Part shown: one piece after another, positions 27,791-36,486 of the stretch
How the letters are laid out: the number at the start of each line of letters is the position of its first letter
Position numbering within the stretch: position 1 is the stretch's first letter
NCBI RefSeq assembly: GCF_007954265.1
Contig: NZ_VOLS01000012.1
Location: 1 to 64,000 of the forward strand
From: Colwellia sp. C1TZA3
GTDB lineage: Bacteria; Pseudomonadota; Gammaproteobacteria; Enterobacterales; Alteromonadaceae
DNA: 64,000 nucleotides
Direction of reading: 5' to 3'
The notes under the pieces: generated by a model
Told to the model about the DNA's origin: nothing
Databases searched by the model: none
The model's input: the letters and a program-made list of their open reading frames with translations, nothing else
Translations under genes and position numbers: made by a program

Positions 27791-29470
27791 CTAGGGATTA
27801 ATGCTGATATCAGCAGAAGGTGATTTACTGAATTTACTTTTATTCAGGGCTTGGATGGCATCGAGTAGATTTTTTCCTGACCATGGACTTGGGCTTTTTC
27901 CATAATAACTTTGTTGCAACTCAATAATGGCGTTAGATAGCGCTGGGTCGTTAAAATAATCATGTAATGAGTCAAGTGTTGTTAGTGCTTGGCTTTCATT
28001 GCTGCCTGATGATTGTGGTTGAGAGCGTGCCCATGGCAGTAAACAGGCTAAGGCTAATTCGCCATTATTTTTTTTACATGCCGCTAAGATAGTAAGATGA
28101 GCATTATTGACTTTGGTGTTAGTTTCGCTATTGGCTTGCTTAGGCTTAAAAGGGCGCTTTGCTGTTATATACCAAGCTAATAAGGTCAGTAGCCATAAGG
28201 CTAGAAATAGCCATTGTAAGAAGGTGTTTTGCTGAATTATTACGCTTTCTACAACCCTTGGTGTTGTTGGATTTTCAAGGTTAATGCTTGGTGGTTGCTG
28301 CATAGTGCTTGGTGCTATATCGGCGTTGGGTAATACAATGATTTTCTGTCCTGCTATTGTCGCTACTTCTGCTTTATTCGTGACGGTATTCCACCATGGA
28401 ATATTAATTTCAGGTAATTGATATTCACCGGCTTTACTGGCAACAATGGCAAAGTTGACCACTTTTTGGCTGACTAAACGCTGATTGTTTAGGCCGGTAT
28501 GCAGTTTAGCTTGATCTGGGTATACTTTCAGTCCTTGCGGAACTTGCATGGTAATTTCAGGTAGTTGCTCCTCTGAAAGCCCAACTGCGGTTAGTGTAAT
28601 GGTGCGAGTGATCGGCTCGCCCACTTTAAATTCTCTTGGCGCGGGTTGAAACTCTTGCTGCAAAGCGAATAACTCGCTGGGTAACCATAGCCCATTAACT
28701 TGCGTTGGAATAGCTTTAACCGTTAACGCTATATCGTCACCGACAACACTGACAGGTTTAGTATCGGCAAAACTTAAAAAGTTAGAACGCCTTGCTGAGG
28801 GCATGATAATTTCACCAGAAAAAACCGGTGCTTTTACTATCATATCACCGCTTTTTTGTGGGCTAATGGCATACACGCGTTCAATAACGCGATAACGCTT
28901 ACCCTTGATAATACTTTCTGATTCTTTATCTTTGCCGATTTGTAAAATATTTGCGCTGATTAGGCTTGGCTCGCTTAAACTGCCACGTTTTAATTCTGCA
29001 GCGAAGTGTAGTTTTACGGTTAGGGTAATTTGCTGTTGTACATATAAATCGGTGGCAGAGACTTGTGTAGTGATAAACAGGTCTTGCTGGTTTGAAGTGG
29101 CTGATTCGTTTGCCGCTAGTGAATTAATGGTAATGGCTTGCGTTTTTACACCATTAATATCAAACGCGGGAATAATCAGCTCACCTGAATTGCGTGGTAT
29201 TAACACCGTACTCCAAGTGGTAGTGCGTGTGGTGTCAAAATTGATCATACTAGTTTGTGAGCTAACCGATGTTCTACCGACAATAAAGTCAGTTAATAGT
29301 GCGGATGTATCTAAGGCGTTTCTGTCAACATCATCATTGGCGGTAATGGTTAATATTAACGATTCATTAGCCATGGTCAGGTTTTTATCAACCGATGCGC
29401 TGACTTTCGTTAACGCGTAGCTATGACATGATAATAAAATAGCCAACAAAGAAATTATAACTTTTACCAC
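27791..29470 (-). CDS. BatD family protein
   Basis: This 559-residue protein has an N-terminal signal peptide (about 1-19), a large periplasmic part made of repeated beta-sandwich-like blocks (VSASVDKNLTMANESLILTI; LTLTAVGLSEEQLPEI), one C-terminal membrane helix (about 425-443; FLQWLFLALWLLTLLAWYI) and a soluble tail. This is the usual BatD architecture. Its start overlaps the BatB/C stop by 7 bp, and it is the last gene of the MoxR/Bat operon. Bat proteins are linked to aerotolerance or envelope stress in other bacteria, but the mechanism is unsettled. Confidence 0.88.
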   Translation of the reverse strand: MVKVIISLLAILLSCHSYALTKVSASVDKNLTMANESLILTITANDDVDRNALDTSALLTDFIVGRTSVSSQTSMINFDTTRTTTWSTVLIPRNSGELIIPAFDINGVKTQAITINSLAANESATSNQQDLFITTQVSATDLYVQQQITLTVKLHFAAELKRGSLSEPSLISANILQIGKDKESESIIKGKRYRVIERVYAISPQKSGDMIVKAPVFSGEIIMPSARRSNFLSFADTKPVSVVGDDIALTVKAIPTQVNGLWLPSELFALQQEFQPAPREFKVGEPITRTITLTAVGLSEEQLPEITMQVPQGLKVYPDQAKLHTGLNNQRLVSQKVVNFAIVASKAGEYQLPEINIPWWNTVTNKAEVATIAGQKIIVLPNADIAPSTMQQPPSINLENPTTPRVVESVIIQQNTFLQWLFLALWLLTLLAWYITAKRPFKPKQANSETNTKVNNAHLTILAACKKNNGELALACLLPWARSQPQSSGSNESQALTTLDSLHDYFNDPALSNAIIELQQSYYGKSPSPWSGKNLLDAIQALNKSKFSKSPSADISINP

Positions 29471-31347
29471 TTTTTCTTAACTCCTATATTTCGGCGGTCT
29501 TGACGACGTTTTTGATACTCTAACTGCATTTTATTTCTCAGTAACATATAGGGGTCATCAGTGACTTTGTTGAGTAATTGTTGATGTTTTTGTTCGGTTT
29601 CTTTGGCTAATTGTTCTGCCATTTTTTGCGCTTGGGCGCTTTGTGCATCGTTTGCTTCTTCACCGTCTTTGGCTTGTTGCGCATTTTTAGCTTGCTGCTC
29701 AGCTGACGTCTGTTGTTTATCGCTGTCAGTTTCTTGCTGATTTTCTTGCTCTTGCTGTTCTTTAGCATTTTCTTGCGCCGAAGATTCATCTTTTTCGCTT
29801 TGGTCTTGTTGATCTGAGTTCTGCTGGCCTTGCTGCTGATCGCTGTCTTTGCTGTCACTGTTTTGGCTTTGGCTGTCTTGACTCTCACCGTCTTGGTTTT
29901 CACCCGGTTGATCATTGTCTTGCTGGTCGTCGCTTTGTTGATCATCTTGCTGTTGATCGTCACCTGATTCTTGCTCTTGCTGTTCTTGTTGCTGCTTTAA
30001 TTTTTCAAGAATAGCTTTATTAGCTTTTGCATCAGCTAAGTTTGGATCGCGCTGTAAGGCTTGTTCATAGGCCGCTATTGCATCGTCAATTTTTTCTAAT
30101 TTAGCTAAAGCATTACCTTGGTTAAATAGCGCTTCAGCGCTGTTTTCTTGTTGAAATGCGGCTAAGGCTTGTTGGTAATCACCGGCCTTGTAGTGAGCAC
30201 TGCCTTGCCAGAGTGGGTTTTTAAATTGTGCTGCTGCTTGTTGATATTGCTCACTGTTAAAGTAGTCTTGGCCTTGTTGATCTTTAGTTTTCCAAAGATC
30301 TTGCCAAATATCAGCCTGAGCTTTGTTATTGGGTATTAACATTAGGGCGAACGGTAGCGTTGCTAGCAGTGCGCCGCGTCTGAAATAGCTTAATACCATA
30401 GGCAGAATTAATAACAGCAAGTAGGGGCCAAACTCTTGCCATTGATCGCCGGTATTTTCACTGGCTTTGGTGTTGTCAGTGTCAGCGATTAGTGGTTTAA
30501 ACGTCAGTCGTTCAATATCCTTGTTGTTCTGAGTCAGGGTGGCGTAATTGCCTTTGCCGCGTTGAGCCAAACCCTGTAATGCTTGCACTGTTAATTTGGG
30601 CACAATAATCGCACCGTTATCATCTTTCATCAGCTCACCATCACTAAGTTTAATGGGCGCACCTGTTTTTGTACCAATACCAAGAATATTAAGCCGATAA
30701 GGATGATCGCGCGACCACTGGGTTATATCTTGAATATCTATATTATCAATACCGTCAGTGAACCAATAAATATCGCCATCTTTATGGCCAGCATTCACTA
30801 ACATTTCATTGGCCAGTGCCAGCGCAGCAAATGGGTTGCTACCGAGCACCGGCATAAGTTCGGGGCTTAATGACGGTAAAAGTAATTTTATATTATTGCT
30901 GTCATCGGTTAACGGACTAATATTAAAAGCATCACCGGCATAGGCAATAAGACCGACTTCACCGTCTTTAATACTATCGAGTAAATCTATAGCTTTATAA
31001 CGTGCTCGTGTCAGGCGATTAGGAGCAACGTCGGTGGCATACATTGAGTATGACATGTCCATGATCAACACTGAGCCTTGTGCTACTTGATACACCGGCT
31101 GTGGTAGTTTTTGCCAACTCGGTCCTGCCATGGCTAAAATTGACAGTAAGCCAATTAACAACGGCAGTACTAATGAGTTAGATTTTGCTTTAGCGTTACC
31201 TTGCACTAATACTTTTGCTAAATGTGCCGGTAACAGTTGCTGCCAGCCGGACTGCTTAACCCGCAGTTTTTTTAACATAAACAACATTAAACACAAGACA
31301 ATAATGGCTAATAGCCATAGCGGGCGAATAAAATGAAAGTCAGCCAT
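29464..31347 (-). CDS. VWA and TPR domain membrane protein (BatB-BatC fusion)
   Basis: This 627-residue protein has two N-terminal membrane helices (about 10-26 and 58-75) around a short loop, then a von Willebrand A domain with the metal-site motif DMSYS (97-101). Another membrane segment follows at about 310-345. A TPR part (ALFNQGNALAKLEKIDDAIAAYEQAL) and a very polar C-terminal tail rich in Q, E, D and S (about 450-590) complete it. BatB and BatC are separate genes in some bacteria and joined here. The tail has strong low complexity, so shadow frames on both strands are misleading. Confidence 0.88.
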   Translation of the reverse strand: MADFHFIRPLWLLAIIVLCLMLFMLKKLRVKQSGWQQLLPAHLAKVLVQGNAKAKSNSLVLPLLIGLLSILAMAGPSWQKLPQPVYQVAQGSVLIMDMSYSMYATDVAPNRLTRARYKAIDLLDSIKDGEVGLIAYAGDAFNISPLTDDSNNIKLLLPSLSPELMPVLGSNPFAALALANEMLVNAGHKDGDIYWFTDGIDNIDIQDITQWSRDHPYRLNILGIGTKTGAPIKLSDGELMKDDNGAIIVPKLTVQALQGLAQRGKGNYATLTQNNKDIERLTFKPLIADTDNTKASENTGDQWQEFGPYLLLLILPMVLSYFRRGALLATLPFALMLIPNNKAQADIWQDLWKTKDQQGQDYFNSEQYQQAAAQFKNPLWQGSAHYKAGDYQQALAAFQQENSAEALFNQGNALAKLEKIDDAIAAYEQALQRDPNLADAKANKAILEKLKQQQEQQEQESGDDQQQDDQQSDDQQDNDQPGENQDGESQDSQSQNSDSKDSDQQQGQQNSDQQDQSEKDESSAQENAKEQQEQENQQETDSDKQQTSAEQQAKNAQQAKDGEEANDAQSAQAQKMAEQLAKETEQKHQQLLNKVTDDPYMLLRNKMQLEYQKRRQDRRNIGVKKKW

Positions 31348-31348
31348 A

Positions 31349-32368
31349 TTAATCCGTCACTCCGGTTGCTGCTTTTTTGCCGATAAAAAATTGACCATTG
31401 GACATACTTTTAATTAACAGCGTGAGTAGGCTTATCACTAACGCTAAGCCTAAAGGCCAGTAGAATAAAGCGGTTAAAGGTCGCATTTGTTGTTGTTCTT
31501 GTTCTACTGGTTCGAGAGCGTCCAATAGTTGATAAATTTTACTCATGTCTTCACTGGCTCGAGCGCGAAAATAATACCCACCAGTTTCATCAGCTAGGCG
31601 TTGTAAAGAGTCTTCATCAAGATCACTTGACGGGTTGACGCGACGAGCGCCAAATAATGAGTTTTGCACCATAACATCAGCGCCAATACCGATAGAGTAT
31701 ATGGTAATGTTTTTTGCTACCGCTAATTCAAGCGCTTGGTCGGGGGTAATTTTACCCGCGGTATTTTGGCCATCGGTCAGTAACAATAACACCCTGTTCG
31801 ACTCTTTCTTTTCATCAAAGCGTTTAACGGCGAGGGCGATAGCATCACCAATAGCGGTTTTTTTGCCAACTAAGCCTAATACCGTTTCATCGAGCATTTG
31901 CTGCACGGTTTTACGATCAAAGGTCATCGGCGTTTGCATATAAGCATCGTCACCAAATAAGATCAAACCTAGCCTGTCACCGCTGCGTCGTGCGATAAAT
32001 TCACCCAGTAATACCTTTAACATATCAAGACGATTAACGCTGCGGCCATTGAGGCTCATATCTTCTACTTGCATACTGCCGGATAAATCAACCGCGATCA
32101 TCATTTCGCGTCCTTCAGTCGGTACATTGACCGATTCACCGAGCCATTGTGGCTGAGTGCTTGCCATGACCAGTAATAGCCAAATAAGGCTAAGTATTAG
32201 TATTGATGACTTTTTCTTTTCTGGGGCGAACTCTTGTGTCTGAATACCCTTAATAATGGTGGGCATTCTAAGTGGCGCGGCTTGTACTTGTTTTTTAGCC
32301 GGTAACCAATAAACCAATAATGGCAGTGGTAGGGCGATTAAGGCCCAGAGCAAGTCAAAATGGATCAT
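31349..32368 (-). CDS. VWA domain membrane protein (BatA)
   Basis: This 339-residue protein has N-terminal helices at about 5-22 and 55-71, a von Willebrand A domain with the intact metal-site motif DLSGS (94-98), and a C-terminal helix (about 305-325). It matches BatA in length and order. The gap to the BatB/C gene is 1 bp, and its start overlaps the DUF4381 stop by 4 bp (ATGA). It probably forms a periplasm-facing complex with BatB. Confidence 0.9.
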   Translation of the reverse strand: MIHFDLLWALIALPLPLLVYWLPAKKQVQAAPLRMPTIIKGIQTQEFAPEKKKSSILILSLIWLLLVMASTQPQWLGESVNVPTEGREMMIAVDLSGSMQVEDMSLNGRSVNRLDMLKVLLGEFIARRSGDRLGLILFGDDAYMQTPMTFDRKTVQQMLDETVLGLVGKKTAIGDAIALAVKRFDEKKESNRVLLLLTDGQNTAGKITPDQALELAVAKNITIYSIGIGADVMVQNSLFGARRVNPSSDLDEDSLQRLADETGGYYFRARASEDMSKIYQLLDALEPVEQEQQQMRPLTALFYWPLGLALVISLLTLLIKSMSNGQFFIGKKAATGVTD

Positions 32369-32931
32369 GATTTTACTCCGTCTTTTTCAATCACTACTTT
32401 GGCTGATTTATCTGCTGCTAGGCTACTATGCAAGCTAATGTTTGTATTTTTAGTGATTGCAGGCGCTAACATAGCTAAGTCTTTTTTTGGTGGTAAAGCA
32501 TGGCTAAGCCATAATTGAGCAGCACTTGAAAATGCAGCAGAATTTTTACTGGTAGCAGCGCTTTGGTAGACAGAAACAAAGTGTTCGGCGCTAAGTTCTG
32601 CAAATTTCTGCTGTTGTTTAATCGGTAATGTGGCCATTAAAAATGTTTTAAAAGCATCACCAGTTAAGTGGGCGACTTGTGAGCGTGGAAAGTATTGTAA
32701 AGCGGCCCACTTTAGTAAGGCTACCATTGCGCTGATGTCAGTCGCCGTTGATAATTGTTTCAGTGCCATTTTTTGCGCTTTACGTTTAACAAAATATTGA
32801 CGCAGCTTTAATGTGCCATAAATGATTAATGCTAAAACAATAACGGCTAAAAGCCACCAACCTGGTGCGATAGGATAACTGTGCACATTGGCCGGTAGAT
32901 GAATATCATTTAATTGTGCTAGCGGATCCAT
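32365..32931 (-). CDS. DUF4381 family membrane protein
   Basis: This is a 188-residue protein when started at the ATG at 32931 (MDPLAQLNDIHLP), the usual opening of the family. A longer frame from 32979 would run 61 bp into the upstream gene and add 16 unrelated residues. One membrane helix is seen early (GWWLLAVIVLALIIYG), followed by a cytoplasmic helical part (LLKWAALQYFPRSQVAHLTGDAF). It is a regular member of MoxR/DUF58/Bat operons. Its function is unknown. Confidence 0.85.
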   Translation of the reverse strand: MDPLAQLNDIHLPANVHSYPIAPGWWLLAVIVLALIIYGTLKLRQYFVKRKAQKMALKQLSTATDISAMVALLKWAALQYFPRSQVAHLTGDAFKTFLMATLPIKQQQKFAELSAEHFVSVYQSAATSKNSAAFSSAAQLWLSHALPPKKDLAMLAPAITKNTNISLHSSLAADKSAKVVIEKDGVKS

Positions 32932-33932
32932 GAGGCTACTCCGCGATGTAATTGAGTTTCGAGTGCTTCGCTGGCACAAAAGTGCAGTAAGCGCGCGCCA
33001 GCTTTGGTGAGTTTGTCTTCTTTGGTGTTACTTAAGCTCATGGCCTGTTGATGATATTTTTCAGCAAGTGCTGGGTCACCGAGTATGAGTTGTTGACGCT
33101 CATCACCATCAGCACCATTAGTGATGGCAACACTTATTTTTTGTTTTCTATCAGGTAGTTGCTGCTCTAATGGATCGCTGAGCAAGCAAACGACTAATTC
33201 ACAATGTCGAGTAATATTAGCTAAATGGCGCACCGCCTCATCAGTGAGGCTAAAGGCATCGGTGATCAAATAAACTAAGCTACCCGGTTTAGCGAGGTGA
33301 CGTAGGCGCGCACAGTTTTGTTCAAAGGCTAATGTTGCTTGCTGATGGTCTAAGGGGTCGCTAGCAATAGTTAAAGAGTCAGCGTGTTTCTTGACCAATG
33401 CATGCAAGTAATGCAGCACGCCTTGTTGTCGGCTGCGGGGTTTTAATTCATGGTGACTGTGTTGATTAAAGACCATACCGCCAATGCGATCGCCGCGTGA
33501 TTTAGCATGCCAAGCCACTAAGGATGCAATATGGGCCGCTTGCACTGACTTAAAAAGTAAACGACTACCAAAAAGCATGCTGGTGCTTAAGTCGGTGGCA
33601 ATAAGCACCGGGCGTTCCACTTCTTCATGAAATAATTTTGTGTGTGTTTTTCCTGTACGAGCAGTGACCCGCCAGTCAATAGCGCGAATGTCGTCACCAT
33701 TTTGATAATGGCGAACTTCATCAAACTCCATGCCTCGGCCTTTGCTGCGGGCAAGATAATTACCAGACATTTTGCCGCGTAAGCTTTTTGACGCAGCCAG
33801 ATTAATAAGTGAGCTTTTAGCTTGATAACGAATTAACTCTTCAATGGTTAATTCGATGCCATTACTGACCAGTTCATTAAGCAATAACTGCGGGTTGCTT
33901 TGCTCAGTCGATTTTTTTTGATTAAACCACAT
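32919..33932 (-). CDS. DUF58 domain protein
   Basis: This 337-residue cytoplasmic protein has the DUF58 core block GRGMEFDEVRHYQNGDDIRAIDWRVTARTGK and a VWA-like domain with DLSTS. It pairs with MoxR ATPases in most bacteria, where it is thought to present clients or regulate the AAA+ ring. It lies 15 bp downstream of moxR and its end overlaps the DUF4381 start by 13 bp. Confidence 0.93.
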   Translation of the reverse strand: MWFNQKKSTEQSNPQLLLNELVSNGIELTIEELIRYQAKSSLINLAASKSLRGKMSGNYLARSKGRGMEFDEVRHYQNGDDIRAIDWRVTARTGKTHTKLFHEEVERPVLIATDLSTSMLFGSRLLFKSVQAAHIASLVAWHAKSRGDRIGGMVFNQHSHHELKPRSRQQGVLHYLHALVKKHADSLTIASDPLDHQQATLAFEQNCARLRHLAKPGSLVYLITDAFSLTDEAVRHLANITRHCELVVCLLSDPLEQQLPDRKQKISVAITNGADGDERQQLILGDPALAEKYHQQAMSLSNTKEDKLTKAGARLLHFCASEALETQLHRGVASWIR

Positions 33933-33947
33933 AAAGGTAACTTGCGC

Positions 33948-34904
33948 TTAGGCAACCGCCACTAAGCTGAGTAAGTGATCAAGTAGTTGATTACTACTGA
34001 TACCTTCTGCTTCAGCTTGATAAGTCATTATTATACGGTGACGCAAGACGTTGTGAAAAACCGCTTGGACATCTTCAGGGCTAACAAAGTCTCGGTTATT
34101 TAGCCAAGCTCGCGCTCGTGCACAGCGGTCAAGTGCGATAGTAGCACGCGGGCTAGCACCATAAGCAAGCCACTGTTTTAATTTGTCGTCGTATTTTTCT
34201 GGATGACGGGTTGCCATAATCAAGTCAACGATATAATTTTCCACCGCGGGCGCCATGTGAATTTGCATGGTTTCTTTGCGAGCAGCAAAAATATCAGCCT
34301 GAGTCATTTTTTTAACGGCTTTTTTATCTACTTTTAATGCTTCACCACGGTTAAGTTTTAAAATTTCTAACTCACTAGTGGCATCAGGATAATCAATTTC
34401 AACATGCATTAAAAAGCGGTCGAGCTGTGCTTCAGGCAACGGATAAGTGCCTTCTTGCTCTATCGGATTTTGGGTTGCCATCACCAAAAATAATTCAGGT
34501 AATGGGTAAGTATTTCGACCTACAGTAATTTGGCCTTCCGCCATTGCCTCTAATAAGGCAGACTGAACTTTCGCGGGTGCGCGGTTTATTTCGTCAGCTA
34601 AGACTAAGTTACGAAATAATGGTCCCGGTTGAAAAACAAAGGTACCATCTTCAGGGCGATAGATATCGGTGCCGGTTAAATCTGCCGGTAATAAATCGGG
34701 GGTAAATTGAACGCGATGAAAGTCTGCTTCGATACCTTGCACTAATGCGTTAACAGCACGCGTTTTGGCTAAACCCGGAGGACCCTCGACAATTAGATGT
34801 CCATTAGCTAAAAGCGCTATTAGTAAGTTTTCAACAAGGGCGTGCTGTCCAATAATTTGTGAAGATAAATGTTCTTTTAATGAGGAAAAGTGTTCAATAG
34901 CCAT
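33948..34904 (-). CDS. MoxR family AAA+ ATPase
   Basis: This 318-residue ATPase has Walker A GPPGLAKT (41-48), Walker B LADEINRAPAKVQSALLEAM, sensor 1 ATQNP and a C-terminal lid with GASPRA. It is a chaperone-like ATPase that helps mature or assemble partner proteins, here probably the DUF58 and VWA proteins of the same operon. It is the first gene of the operon. The promoter should lie in the 262 bp shared with the divergent fadI. Confidence 0.93.
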   Translation of the reverse strand: MAIEHFSSLKEHLSSQIIGQHALVENLLIALLANGHLIVEGPPGLAKTRAVNALVQGIEADFHRVQFTPDLLPADLTGTDIYRPEDGTFVFQPGPLFRNLVLADEINRAPAKVQSALLEAMAEGQITVGRNTYPLPELFLVMATQNPIEQEGTYPLPEAQLDRFLMHVEIDYPDATSELEILKLNRGEALKVDKKAVKKMTQADIFAARKETMQIHMAPAVENYIVDLIMATRHPEKYDDKLKQWLAYGASPRATIALDRCARARAWLNNRDFVSPEDVQAVFHNVLRHRIIMTYQAEAEGISSNQLLDHLLSLVAVA

Positions 34905-35134
34905 AGTTTATCGTTCTTATTGATTATAAAAATTTAAGTCAGCAGGTCTGACACATAAATTGATATAAGGTTCAGGTTTTAAAAAAACAACCGCTACGAC
35001 AAAATTGTAGGGGTTTTTCTTTAGCTTTTGAACACCTTGGTACGCTCTTGGTATGTTACTAGTATAAGTTTGCTTAAATTTTGAAGCTAATGATTGAATT
35101 ATTTCTGTAGTTGGTTAGAATTATCACAAACCCG

Positions 35135-35151
35135 AAGAGGTCTGACCTCTT
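35135..35151. promoter_or_regulatory. Candidate FadR operator upstream of fadI
   Basis: AAGAGGTCTGACCTCTT is a perfect 17-bp palindrome around a central T. Its core GGTCTGACC matches the known FadR half-site pattern (GGTC-N-GACC). It lies 28 bp before the probable fadI start, where a repressor would block initiation. FadR would be released by long-chain acyl-CoA. No fadR gene is in the window. Confidence 0.75.
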
Positions 35152-35178
35152 GAGTATTGCAACAAGATGGAATTAAAA

Positions 35179-36486
35179 ATGACAAAATCAAAATTAATAA
35201 CCGGCAGTGGAGAGCGCATAGCTATAGTTGCCGGCTTACGTACCCCGTTTGCAAAACAAGCAACTGCTTTTCATGGTGTTCCTGCCGTCGACTTAGGCAA
35301 AATTGTTGTCAATGAATTACTACAAAAGCATGACGTTGACCCAAAAATTATCGACCAGTTAGTGTTTGGGCAAGTGGTGCAAATGCCAGAAGCGCCAAAT
35401 ATTGCCCGTGAAATTGTCTTAGGTACTGGGATGAATGTTCATACGGATGCTTATAGTGTATCTCGTGCCTGTGCGACTAGTTTTCAATCAACGGTGAATG
35501 TTGCCGAGTCTATTATGGCCGGTTTTGTTGATGTTGGTATTGCGGGCGGTGCTGACTCATCGTCTGTTGCGCCAATCGGTGTCTCGAAGAAATTTGCTCG
35601 TACCTTATTAGATTTAAGTAAAGCCCGCTCATTTGGCGCAAAAATGGCGCTTATTCGTCAGCTTAATTTTAAAGATATATTACCGGTACCTCCGGCTGTA
35701 GCCGAATACTCTTCTGGTTTGTCAATGGGACATACCGCAGAACAAATGGCAAAAACCCATGGTATTACCCGTGAAGCACAAGATGCATTAGCGCATCGTT
35801 CACATACCTTAGCCACGAAAAGCTGGCAGGAAGGTAAGTTAGCCGGTGAGGTGATGACCGCCCATAGCGAACCCTATAAGTCATTTATCGAGAGAGATAA
35901 CTGTATTCGTGAAAACTCAGAGTTAGCCAGTTATGCAAAATTACGCCCGGTTTTTGATCGCAAACACGGGACGGTAACGGCAGCGACAAGTACGCCGCTA
36001 ACTGACGGTGCTTCAGCTATTTTAATGATGCGTGAAGGCCGAGCTAAAGAACTAGGTTATAAACCCTTAGGTTACATTCGCAGTTACGGCTTTGCCGCGA
36101 TTGATGTTTGGGAAGATATGCTAATGGGGCCAAGCTATGCCTCGCCAATTGCCTTACAGCGTGCTGGGATGAATTTAGCTGATTTAGATCTAATCGAAAT
36201 GCATGAAGCTTTTGCGGCACAGGCTCTGGCCAACGTGAAAATGTTTGCCAGTAACAAGTTTGCACAGACGCATTTAGGGCGCGATAAAGCGATTGGTGAA
36301 ATTGATATGGACAAGTTTAATGTCATGGGCGGTTCGTTAGCTTATGGTCACCCGTTTGCCGCAACAGGCACTCGATTAATTGTACAAACATTAAATGAAT
36401 TAAACCGTCGTGGCGGCGGTGTTGGCTTAACCACGGCTTGTGCAGCTGGTGGTTTAGGCGCGGCTATGATTGTGGAGACAGATTAA
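35179..36486 (+). CDS. fadI: 3-ketoacyl-CoA thiolase FadI
   Basis: This 435-residue beta subunit of the fatty-acid oxidation complex cleaves 3-ketoacyl-CoA with CoA to release acetyl-CoA. The acyl-accepting cysteine is in SRACATSF (Cys98 from this start). Other thiolase motifs are [22 protein letters not shown] and [12 protein letters not shown]. An ATG at 35167 adds four residues, but the one at 35179 gives the usual FadI opening ([17 protein letters not shown]). FadJ starts on the TAATG overlap of its stop. Confidence 0.95.
   Translation: MTKSKLITGSGERIAIVAGLRTPFAKQATAFHGVPAVDLGKIVVNELLQKHDVDPKIIDQLVFGQVVQMPEAPNIAREIVLGTGMNVHTDAYSVSRACATSFQSTVNVAESIMAGFVDVGIAGGADSSSVAPIGVSKKFARTLLDLSKARSFGAKMALIRQLNFKDILPVPPAVAEYSSGLSMGHTAEQMAKTHGITREAQDALAHRSHTLATKSWQEGKLAGEVMTAHSEPYKSFIERDNCIRENSELASYAKLRPVFDRKHGTVTAATSTPLTDGASAILMMREGRAKELGYKPLGYIRSYGFAAIDVWEDMLMGPSYASPIALQRAGMNLADLDLIEMHEAFAAQALANVKMFASNKFAQTHLGRDKAIGEIDMDKFNVMGGSLAYGHPFAATGTRLIVQTLNELNRRGGGVGLTTACAAGGLGAAMIVETD

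Noticed and set aside
28905-29420. 171-codon plus-strand frame
   Set aside because: It is antisense to BatD, which has a clear family match and signal peptide.
29607-29963. 118-codon lysine/threonine-rich frame inside the BatB/C gene
   Set aside because: It is a shadow of the low-complexity Q/E/D/S tail in another frame.
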